IMG/VR virus record: IMGVR_UViG_3300001473_000008
Coordinates: 1 to 29,374 of that record
Source of the DNA: a virus
Length of the DNA: 29,374 bases
Strand: one strand, 5' to 3'
Both the position numbers and the translations under genes were made by a program. Below, piece by piece: positions 23,370 to 29,374 of this stretch (the stretch's first letter is position 1; every line of letters starts with the position of its first letter). Below the pieces are notes generated by a model. That model was given only the letters and a program-made list of their open reading frames with translations, was not told the DNA's origin and did not search any database.

Positions 23370-26300
23370 ATGAGTGGTTCTCACTTTGGCGCGGGATTCG
23401 GCGGCGGGTCCCATTTCGGCGTTGGTCAACTGCTGTCTGGCACATCTTTGTCTTCCAATCCGCTGGGGCAGCCGCCGAGTTACTTCAACTTGTCAGAGGT
23501 CTCGATCACTGACGACCTATCGGTCGGTTCGAGAGTTGCAACGATCAGCGGAAACGGCGACGCGCCAGTCACTTATTCTATAACCAGCGACCCGGACAAT
23601 AAGTTTGTCATGGCAGCAAACGGTACGGACATCCTGCTTAGTTCAGCCGTTGACGGTGCTGTTGCGGCGTTCCACGATTTGCAGATCCGCGCGGAAAATG
23701 CTGCCGGTTTTTGTGGCTCTACTGTGCGGATTTCGGTGGAAGAAGCGGCCCCGGCGCACGATGTTGTTGCCCCGACAATCGACGCATCAGTCCCCGTTGC
23801 CGGGACGACAAACTTGCCAGTAAATCAGGAGTTCGTGTTCTCCTTTCCTGAGCCGGTGCAGTGGGGCGGAGGTAGCGCGGTCAAACTCCAAGAAGATACT
23901 GGAGGCGGATTTGCTGATGTTGAAAACTTCACTGGCGCGTCTGGCGCTTCCGCTGTCATCAGCGGCGACGGGCTCACATTGACGATCACCCCAACGGCAG
24001 ATCTCACACTTGGTGCGGCTGTTAACTTCCGGTTCCTGACTGACAGTCTTCAGGATCTCGCGGGCAATCCCATCCAGCTTGTCAATTACGGAAACTTCAC
24101 GGTTGCTGCTTCGTCAAGCTCCAATTCTATCACACAGACATTGGGCATCACGACACCTGTTGGGTTTCCCTTCGCTACAGCGCAACCTAACGGGAACTAC
24201 GAGGACGGCCCTGGGTACTTCGTGGCTGGTGCGGGACAGGTAACCGCATATGAGCCCACGCCTGCACAAACTGTCGATGCCTTTGAGAGCAAAATCACGC
24301 ACGGTGCGGAAATCAATCCGCAGATGAACGATCAGCAGGGTTACGACGAACGAATGATGCATTGGAACGCATCGAGAAACGCGTCTTTCCCTGCCGTGGT
24401 GCAGGCTGGGGATGTCATTTTGAAGGCTGTAGGTCGCCCCACGGTGCTCATCAACTCGGATAGTTTGAAGCGGCAGGGAGTTCCGGAAGGCTATGCGGCT
24501 TGCTACATCGTTGCCGAGGCACCGCCAGCAAACTCGTTTTCTCCCGCTGCTGTCGGCTGGCCGTCCAGGGGCACACCAGAGCATTCAGTGATTGATGTTG
24601 ATGCTCGTCTGGCTGCATCCCCAGCGCCGCTTGATACATCAGCGCATACCGGTATTCCCTCTTTTGAAAGTATCATGTCGCGCGTCGGTCATTTCACGCC
24701 GATTTTTGCCCAAACATCCGCTGCGTTTGATTGGTACCGCCAGTCCTTCCCGCACGATACAGCTGCCGGAGAAAACTATGGCTTGTACATCAACCAGCAG
24801 ATGGTCGATCCGGCCATCATGGCGCTGATGTCAAGCAGCTTTACCACTGCCCAGAAACGTCAGATTGCAGTTGCAATGATCTCCAAGGGTAAGCAGTGGT
24901 GGGATGCATTCGAAGGCAACGGGTCGTTCAATCCTCGCAACGGCGGCCATTTCCAGTTCCATTGGTTCAAAGTCGCCCTCTTTCTTTCGTGGTCCGGGCA
25001 GGAAGCTGAACTTGCCAATCTGTTTACGGTTATGGCGGGTAACTACTCCCAGGCGTTCGAAGTCACGGCCGATCATGTCAGCCGCATGGTTCCGCACTCC
25101 AATGGCACCGACCCGTATCCATATAGGCAACGCAGAATTCTGGCCGTTGACACTGGTGCGAACACCATCACAGTTGAGGTTACGCGGACGGGCCAGCAGT
25201 TCGACCCCCCGCAGATCTCCTTTACCGGTTTTACGCTGACGGATGGAACAAACACTGCGCTCGTGATCTCCCAGAACAAGACCGATTGGAGCGGTTCAAG
25301 TGACAGCATCATTCTGACCGTTGATGATGCTACGGGCTTTGCCGTATCCGGTACTGAAGACACCTATTGCATTGCGCCGTTCACGCCCGCAGTTGGCGAT
25401 GCGCAGTGGGGCATTTCCGGTGTGAGTGAGTTCAACAAGTTCAGCCAGTCACCGCACGCCGTCTATCGAGCGCTCAACGCATGGGCCAGCCACATAATGG
25501 GGCTCAAATTCTTCGGCATCTGGCACCCAAGCTGGAATGCTGCGCTCCGCATGGTGGAATACAGCATGCTGGAAAATACGCCTTCAGCGACATGGGACTA
25601 CGCCCCGCATGCTTCGACACCTTGGACGCAACAGGTCTGGGCTGACTATTGGCCTCAGCTCAATCCGCCTTCCAGCGACACAACAGCACCTGTTCTGTCG
25701 GTCCCAACGGCTGCCGCAAATGGATCAGAAGGTGCAACAGGCCTTTCGGTGGTGACTGATGAGGACAACGTAACCCTTTATTGGGGTGTCTATCCGACTT
25801 CAGACACTCCGGACGGACCGGCAATCATTGATGGTACAGGCGCAGTTATCAACGGCAACCAGCCTGTCAACGGAACAGGCCTGCAAAACGTGCCTGATCA
25901 AGCAGGGCTCAATCCGAATACGGCGTTCCGTGTGCACTACGTCCAGCTGGATGCAGTCGGCAATCGATCCAATGTCGTCACTTCCGCTGAATTCACAACG
26001 GAAGCCGGTCCGCCGGTCGTGGTCTTCAGCGATGATTTTGAGACGGACACAACCGGCAACTACGCTTCAGTTTCGGGCGGGGTCGACACGATCGTCGCTG
26101 GTCGCCTTCGTGTCACAAACTCAGATTCGAAAACCGGTTTCGTCAATCAGCGGATGCCGGATCTCGTGGTCGGTCAGCAGTATCGACTTGACTACACAGC
26201 CTTCGTGGGAACGGCGAGCGGCCCATATGTCCGTCTAGGAACTGGCGTAAACAACGGTGCGTACCTTTCCAGCACGGCGTCAGGCGTGCGGTCCGTCACC

Positions 26301-26402
26301 TTCACAGCAACTTCCACGGTTTGCTACCTGACCTTGAGAGCTGGTAGCGCCACGTTGGGGCAGTACTCAGAGTATGACGATATCTCGCTGAGTGCGGTTT
26401 AA
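23370..26402 (+). CDS. Large tailspike-like receptor-binding protein, possible polysaccharide depolymerase
   Basis: This 1010-aa protein is modular. Residues ~1-30 are Gly/Ser/Phe-rich. Residues ~38-130 resemble a cadherin-like domain (DLSVGSRVATISGNGDAPVT). Residues ~135-250 resemble an Ig-like bacterial domain (APTIDASVPVAGTTNLPVNQ). Residues ~255-770 form a long core with helical hairpins and aromatic/His patches (SFNPRNGGHFQFHWFKVALF, WDAFEGNG, FGIWHPSW), reminiscent of alpha/alpha-toroid polysaccharide lyases. A ~775-880 fibronectin-like segment precedes a ~885-1010 jelly-roll, carbohydrate-binding-like end (DDFETDTTGN, EYDDISLS). Catalysis is a hypothesis with no verified active site. 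AAGG precedes ATG 23370. Confidence 0.7.
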   Translation: MSGSHFGAGFGGGSHFGVGQLLSGTSLSSNPLGQPPSYFNLSEVSITDDLSVGSRVATISGNGDAPVTYSITSDPDNKFVMAANGTDILLSSAVDGAVAAFHDLQIRAENAAGFCGSTVRISVEEAAPAHDVVAPTIDASVPVAGTTNLPVNQEFVFSFPEPVQWGGGSAVKLQEDTGGGFADVENFTGASGASAVISGDGLTLTITPTADLTLGAAVNFRFLTDSLQDLAGNPIQLVNYGNFTVAASSSSNSITQTLGITTPVGFPFATAQPNGNYEDGPGYFVAGAGQVTAYEPTPAQTVDAFESKITHGAEINPQMNDQQGYDERMMHWNASRNASFPAVVQAGDVILKAVGRPTVLINSDSLKRQGVPEGYAACYIVAEAPPANSFSPAAVGWPSRGTPEHSVIDVDARLAASPAPLDTSAHTGIPSFESIMSRVGHFTPIFAQTSAAFDWYRQSFPHDTAAGENYGLYINQQMVDPAIMALMSSSFTTAQKRQIAVAMISKGKQWWDAFEGNGSFNPRNGGHFQFHWFKVALFLSWSGQEAELANLFTVMAGNYSQAFEVTADHVSRMVPHSNGTDPYPYRQRRILAVDTGANTITVEVTRTGQQFDPPQISFTGFTLTDGTNTALVISQNKTDWSGSSDSIILTVDDATGFAVSGTEDTYCIAPFTPAVGDAQWGISGVSEFNKFSQSPHAVYRALNAWASHIMGLKFFGIWHPSWNAALRMVEYSMLENTPSATWDYAPHASTPWTQQVWADYWPQLNPPSSDTTAPVLSVPTAAANGSEGATGLSVVTDEDNVTLYWGVYPTSDTPDGPAIIDGTGAVINGNQPVNGTGLQNVPDQAGLNPNTAFRVHYVQLDAVGNRSNVVTSAEFTTEAGPPVVVFSDDFETDTTGNYASVSGGVDTIVAGRLRVTNSDSKTGFVNQRMPDLVVGQQYRLDYTAFVGTASGPYVRLGTGVNNGAYLSSTASGVRSVTFTATSTVCYLTLRAGSATLGQYSEYDDISLSAV

Positions 26403-26452
26403 CTCGCCTGGCCAATTGTCGTCATGTTGGCTGCGGCACGAACATCCGTGGC

Positions 26453-27328
26453 CTACACGATTTCCGGCACCAAACGCTTGAGAACAGCTGCGATCAGGAT
26501 CGAGCCGATCAAAACGATTGGAAACAAAAGTGATCCGTCTCTAGGGATCGCATGCAGCGTGAGCGCAATAACGGCTGGATGGACAAGGTACATTCCGAGC
26601 GATAGTCCGGACAAGGTTTCGACAAGTTTTGTTTGAGGCAACTGGATTGCCATTGCAATCAGTACGACTAGTCCGGAAATCGCTAGCTGGGGTGTCATCA
26701 TCTCCATGCCGCCATAGAGAGCAGCTATGCCGCCACACGCCAGAGCCATCGGGGCAACTGTCTTGGTCGCGGCGCGTTGCATCAATAGTCCGGCGCATGC
26801 GGCTGGAATGACCGAAAACCATTGCGCAAATGGGATTGGCAGCTCTGCTGAATTGAAAATCCAAAGGGCAGTGACTGATAGCAGCACACAAACTATTGAA
26901 AGCAAGGGCAGGGGTGCCCGCGCCGGTATCGCTGCGCAAATCAGCAAGAACAGAAACGAGAACGGTAAGAACCATAGGTGCAAGGCTGTTCCAGTCAGCA
27001 CCATCCAGGGCGCGAACTCGCCAGAAAGGGATGTGCCGCTGACGATGCTCTGCGTAAGCTTGAGGGCGCCATAAATCGCGCTCCAAACAAGCCAGGGCAA
27101 GAGCAGCCTCTTCGCCTGCTGTTCGATCGGCTTGGCCGCTCCGAAATACACAAGCAGCATGACAAACATCGGCAAGGCGGCAAGGCCGATCCAACCACCA
27201 GGCGCGGCGCAATGGAACTGAATGATGCCGATAGCGCCAACGAACCGAAGCAGGTCGACACTCCCGTTTCTTGTTTTTTGATTGGGTTGCGCTCTCGGAA
27301 AGGTCTGAGCGGCAGTAAAAGCAAGCAT
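26453..27328 (-). CDS. Acyltransferase 3 (AT3/OafA-like) membrane protein
   Basis: This ~291-aa inner-membrane protein has about nine to ten hydrophobic helices. Near the N-terminus the AT3-type R-x10-H motif is intact (DLLRFVGAIGIIQFHCAAPG), followed by typical AT3 stretches (LPWLVWSAIYGALKL, LHLWFLPFSFLFLL, LSGLSLGMYLVHPAVIAL). The family transfers acyl groups, often acetyl, to O-antigen or other surface glycans. In a prophage this suggests receptor modification and lysogenic conversion. It is convergent with the tailspike gene. The start is uncertain: ATG 27328 is preferred, but an in-frame TTG at 27355 adds nine residues. It is short compared with 340-400 aa relatives. The 17-bp inverted repeat lies just upstream. 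Confidence 0.85.
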   Translation of the reverse strand: MLAFTAAQTFPRAQPNQKTRNGSVDLLRFVGAIGIIQFHCAAPGGWIGLAALPMFVMLLVYFGAAKPIEQQAKRLLLPWLVWSAIYGALKLTQSIVSGTSLSGEFAPWMVLTGTALHLWFLPFSFLFLLICAAIPARAPLPLLSIVCVLLSVTALWIFNSAELPIPFAQWFSVIPAACAGLLMQRAATKTVAPMALACGGIAALYGGMEMMTPQLAISGLVVLIAMAIQLPQTKLVETLSGLSLGMYLVHPAVIALTLHAIPRDGSLLFPIVLIGSILIAAVLKRLVPEIV

Positions 27329-27370
27329 TGAAAAGGTCTTTCTCGACGCTCTCAATGCTCATAAAACAGA

Positions 27371-27506
27371 ATTGGTTATAGTGTTTCGATGGACGGTGCA
27401 TTTGGAAACTGTAATTGACAACTAATTCTTGGTTGCGTAGCGTTCAACTTGAAACGCTTGAGTATTTTTACGCAACCCTCAGTGCTTGTGAAACACTATA
27501 ACCAAT
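27371..27506. repeat. 17-bp perfect inverted repeat flanking a 102-bp intergenic segment
   Basis: ATTGGTTATAGTGTTTC (27371-27387) and its exact complement (27490-27506) bracket the region between the divergent acyltransferase and recombinase genes. Inside are GGTTGCGTA/TACGCAACC (27431-27439/27469-27477) and AGCGTT/AACGCT (27439-27444/27453-27458). CGCAACCCT (27471-27479) also pairs with AGGGTTGCG (27507-27515). Each 17-mer contains TATAAC pointing toward its neighbouring gene. Candidate functions are recombinase target sites (inversion), divergent promoter/operator halves, or an attachment site. Confidence 0.9.
27415..27443 (+). promoter_or_regulatory. Candidate sigma70-type promoter inside the inverted-repeat segment
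   Basis: TTGACA (27415-27420), a 17-base spacer and TAGCGT (27438-27443) form a promoter-like pair pointing toward the recombinase gene. The -35 is perfect and the -10 is weak (3 of 6). If the 27371-27506 segment inverted, it would point at the acyltransferase. Confidence 0.4.
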
Positions 27507-27517
27507 AGGGTTGCGAC

Positions 27518-28075
27518 GTGGACGGCGGTCTCCAACTTTACGCGCCTGATGGCAGGCGCCTTTATCTCAATGGCAGCGAAAGGCATGCATTCCTTGAGGC
27601 TGCGCAGCGGTCTCCGGACCAGACCCGGCTGCTGTGTGAGGTGATGGCATATTCCGGGTGCCGGATCTCAGAAGCGCTTTCGTTGTCAGCGCAAAGCTTC
27701 CAGACGCAAACCGGTGTGGTGTCCATTCAGTCGCTCAAGAAGCGGAACAAGATCGTGTTTCGTGAGATCCCGCTTCCGCCGTCTCTGGTCGCGGACATAG
27801 GCACGACGTTTGCGAAAGGTCCTTCGCCGTTCTGGCCTATCTCCCGGCAAACGGCTTGGCGGCATTTGAAACACGTCATGATGATCGCCGGGATCGACGG
27901 GCCGCAGGCTAATCCGAAGGGGCTGCGACATGCCTTCGGCATTCACGCGATCGCGTCAAATGTTCCGCTTCACATGCTCCAACGTTGGCTTGGGCACGCG
28001 GACATGAAGACGACGGCGATCTACGCGCAGGCGGTTGGCCCTGAAGAGCGGTTGATTGCTGCGCGCATGTGGTGA
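27518..28075 (+). CDS. Short tyrosine recombinase (catalytic core only)
   Basis: This 185-aa site-specific recombinase has catalytic residues Arg49 (SGCRISEAL), Lys74/75 (SLKKRNK), Arg137 (PKGLRHAFG), His160 (WLGHADMKTT) and nucleophile Tyr169 (AIYAQ). The box II position usually His (HxxR) is Lys134 here. It lacks the N-terminal SAM-like and arm-binding domains of typical 350-400 aa phage integrases and is close in size to FimB/FimE (about 200 aa). GTG 27518 has AGGG at 27507-27510 as ribosome binding site. The adjacent 17-bp inverted repeat may be its substrate. Whether it integrates the phage, inverts the adjacent segment or resolves multimers cannot be decided here. Confidence 0.9.
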   Translation: MDGGLQLYAPDGRRLYLNGSERHAFLEAAQRSPDQTRLLCEVMAYSGCRISEALSLSAQSFQTQTGVVSIQSLKKRNKIVFREIPLPPSLVADIGTTFAKGPSPFWPISRQTAWRHLKHVMMIAGIDGPQANPKGLRHAFGIHAIASNVPLHMLQRWLGHADMKTTAIYAQAVGPEERLIAARMW

Positions 28076-28256
28076 AGGTTGCCCAATTGGTGACGTGCCC
28101 AAAATTGCCAAGGCCAAGCAAGATGCCCCCCATTGGGCGGTGGGCTACATAGTTCTGGGACGCGCAACGTGATGTGGCTAACGGATGCCAGGAGATGTGG
28201 CATTTGAGTCATTGTGCCGCGTCCTTGTTGTTCTCGTTGTAGTAGGCGGCCAAAGA

Positions 28257-28460
28257 TCAGTCCCGCGCGTTCGGCGGCAGCTGATCAATGACCTCTTTCG
28301 CTTCGTCGCCAGACACGCCTGCAACGTCCAGAGCCATGCCGATTGACGGGCACATGCGCGGGTCGCCGCTGCCGTAGACGTCATAAACGCCGAACTCGAA
28401 AACGCCGTCTGAGTAGAAGCCCCAGATTTCGGTTTTGCCGTTTTTGTAAAGCTGTTTCAT
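28257..28460 (-). CDS. Small phage protein; frame continues after UGA
   Basis: A 67-aa protein starts MKQLYKNGKTEIWGFYSDGV from ATG at 28460 with AGGAAAGG upstream; the longer open frame to 28508 overlaps the previous gene and is unlikely. It is strand-rich at first (IWGFYSDGVFEFGVYDVYG), then helical (GDEAKEVIDQLPP). No family was recognised. After the TGA at 28257-28259 the same frame continues with SLAAYYNENNKDAAQ to a second TGA at 28209-28211. That tail reads like protein, so the first TGA may be a recent TGG-to-TGA change or a read-through site. It is the last gene of the minus-strand cluster. Confidence 0.75.
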   Translation of the reverse strand: MKQLYKNGKTEIWGFYSDGVFEFGVYDVYGSGDPRMCPSIGMALDVAGVSGDEAKEVIDQLPPNARD

Positions 28461-28473
28461 TGCCGGGCCTTTC

Positions 28474-28662
28474 CTATACGACTTCGTTGTTGACGGTGGG
28501 CGGTTCAAAATCCTCGTGATCTTCGGTCACTTCGAAGTCGAGATGCTTATTGCAGCAAAGGGTCATGCCACCGCGCACCATGTCCGCCGTTCGTGCCAAT
28601 AAATCGGCGATTTCTTCGCGGCTCTTTGCTGAGCCTTCCAGGTGAATTGCATAGGTCGCCAT
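28474..28662 (-). CDS. Small phage protein of unknown function
   Basis: This 62-aa protein has ATG 28662 preceded by AGAAAGGCCCGGCT, nearly identical to the leader of the gene after it. The sequence has a strand start (MATYAIHLEGSAKS), a helix (REEIADLLARTADMVRGGM), a CC pair and an acidic end (VTEDHEDFEPPTVNNEVV). No domain was recognised. It is 13 bases from the next gene, in a closely packed minus-strand cluster. Confidence 0.7.
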   Translation of the reverse strand: MATYAIHLEGSAKSREEIADLLARTADMVRGGMTLCCNKHLDFEVTEDHEDFEPPTVNNEVV

Positions 28663-28686
28663 AGCCGGGCCTTTCTGAGCAATGGT

Positions 28687-29025
28687 TTAGAGGTATTCGA
28701 ATTCGATGCGGTTGACTGTCTTGGTCGGCTCGCATTTGTAGTGCGATGTCAACATGCCGACGAAGTCTGACGGTTCGAATTCCGGGAAGCCTTCGCGCTT
28801 GCAATCTTCCTTTGTGATCGCGTTCAGCGGTTCGGGTCGAGCGTCGATGACGCGTATCTGACAGATCCGGACAATCTTCTCGCCCGGCTTCAATCCCATC
28901 GCTTTTTCCACTGCGTTGACGACGTCGCCCGGCTTCAGAAACCACCAACCAAAGCGCCGAGTGACATCCTTCTCGCGCCGATAGACTTGGCTGGTCGTCA
29001 TCGCAAAAGACATGTTTCTAGGCAT
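28687..29025 (-). CDS. ASCH-domain-like phage protein
   Basis: This 112-aa protein is read from ATG 29025 with CGAAAGGCCC upstream; the longer frame to 29229 runs through the previous gene. It has the compact ASCH/PUA-like pattern seen in small phage proteins: MSFAMTTSQVYRREKDVTRR, then FGWWFLKPGDVVNAVEKAMG, LKPGEKIVRICQIRVIDARPEPLNAI as strand-rich core, and EFEPSDFVGMLTSHYKC before TVNRIEFEYL. ASCH domains are thought to bind RNA or modified nucleotides, and related proteins occur in many phages. The specific substrate is unknown. Confidence 0.8.
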   Translation of the reverse strand: MPRNMSFAMTTSQVYRREKDVTRRFGWWFLKPGDVVNAVEKAMGLKPGEKIVRICQIRVIDARPEPLNAITKEDCKREGFPEFEPSDFVGMLTSHYKCEPTKTVNRIEFEYL

Positions 29026-29041
29026 GAGGGGCCTTTCGAGT

Positions 29042-29278
29042 CTATGTTTCGGAATAGGTGAATGCGTCGTCGATTGACTGCTGCAAGGCGGGGTCAGCCG
29101 CGTTCGCCATCCTGATGCGGTCGCCGTAAATGCAGACCACTTTCCGCAAGCGCTCAATTTCATCGGCAGCAAAAGCCATATCGGCCTGTGCAGTCGGCAC
29201 ATCAAACAGTTCAATGCCGTGTTGCTCACCCTCCTTGAGAGGGCCTTCGCGCAGTGTTTTCACGATGTCGTCGGACAT
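29042..29278 (-). CDS. Small phage protein of unknown function
   Basis: A 78-aa protein begins MSDDIVKTLREGPLKEGEQ from ATG 29278, with AGAGGCCCC directly upstream. It contains a helix typical of small phage early proteins (ADMAFAADEIERLRKVV) and an acidic helical end (DPALQQSIDDAFTYSET). It starts eight bases after the stop of the partial gene upstream and ends 16 bases before the ASCH-like gene. No family was recognised. Confidence 0.7.
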   Translation of the reverse strand: MSDDIVKTLREGPLKEGEQHGIELFDVPTAQADMAFAADEIERLRKVVCIYGDRIRMANAADPALQQSIDDAFTYSET

Positions 29279-29285
29279 GGGGCCT

Positions 29286-29374
29286 CTATTTTCTGTTCGC
29301 GGCGCTGATCATCGCGCGCCATAAATCGGTGAAGTCTGCGAAGACGGTTTTCGCTTCCGCATGCGCTTTGAAAT
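29286..29374 (-). CDS. Partial gene, C-terminal end only (5' end outside window)
   Basis: On the minus strand a frame is open from the window edge to TAG at 29286-29288, giving 28 residues that end FADFTDLWRAMISAANRK. The composition looks protein-like, and the stop lies eight bases before the next gene's ATG, so it fits the packed minus-strand cluster. It is too short to assign a function. Confidence 0.55.
   Translation of the reverse strand, partial: FKAHAEAKTVFADFTDLWRAMISAANRK

Noticed and set aside
28021-28212. 63-codon minus-strand frame downstream of the small-gene cluster
   Set aside because: It overlaps the recombinase end, has no ribosome binding site or protein-like composition, and competes with the better coding-like extension in another frame.
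1-29374. CRISPR arrays, tRNA genes, insertion sequences
   Set aside because: No regularly spaced unique-spacer repeats, no cloverleaf-like sequences and no transposase were recognised; the only tandem repeats are the coding LRR units and the short iterons.

Overview
The window is most of the late (structural and lysis) region of a lambda-type, long-tailed (siphovirus-like) prophage or temperate phage, plus a short accessory and recombination module. Codon choice and protein relationships (GpA-type terminase, DUF6441, DUF1833, GTA-type 3TM holin) point to an alphaproteobacterial host, probably in the Hyphomicrobiales/Rhodobacterales range. The genus cannot be fixed from sequence alone. No tRNA, rRNA, CRISPR array or insertion sequence was recognised, and no attL/attR pair is visible, so both phage ends probably lie outside the window.

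Layout. 1-329: the C-terminal end of a leucine-rich-repeat protein. 330-612: non-coding, with inverted repeats and a cluster of CCTAAAGT repeats just before the small terminase gene, a candidate cos/terminase-binding region. 613-8356: packaging and head genes in lambda order (small and large terminase, portal, gpW, S49 protease with nested scaffold, decoration protein, major capsid protein). 8367-11800: connector, tail terminator, tail tube and a G/GT tail-assembly chaperone pair with a lambda-like -1 slippery site (G GGA AAC). 11790-19263: tape measure protein carrying a lysozyme domain, then M-, L-, K- and I/J-like tail tip proteins. 19275-21165: fibre genes. 21242-23015: lysis cassette (GH24 endolysin with PG-binding domain and C-terminal TM, 3TM holin, spanin-like TM/coiled-coil protein). 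23042-26402: a small protein and a 1010-aa tailspike-like protein.

After the late operon comes a convergent, minus-strand AT3-type membrane acyltransferase (probable surface-polysaccharide modification). A 162-bp divergent intergenic region separates it from a 185-aa catalytic-core-only tyrosine recombinase. That region holds a perfect 17-bp inverted repeat flanking about 102 bp with further nested repeats and a TTGACA-type promoter. This is the most intriguing locus: a candidate FimB/FimE-like invertible switch, or alternatively paired divergent promoters or a recombination site. The last 1.1 kb is a minus-strand run of tiny, tightly packed phage genes (including an ASCH-like protein) that share an AAAGGCCC translation leader.

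The late genes are mostly stop/start overlapped and look like one translationally coupled transcript. It is interrupted by two hairpin-plus-T-tract signals, one before the capsid gene and one before the lysis cassette.
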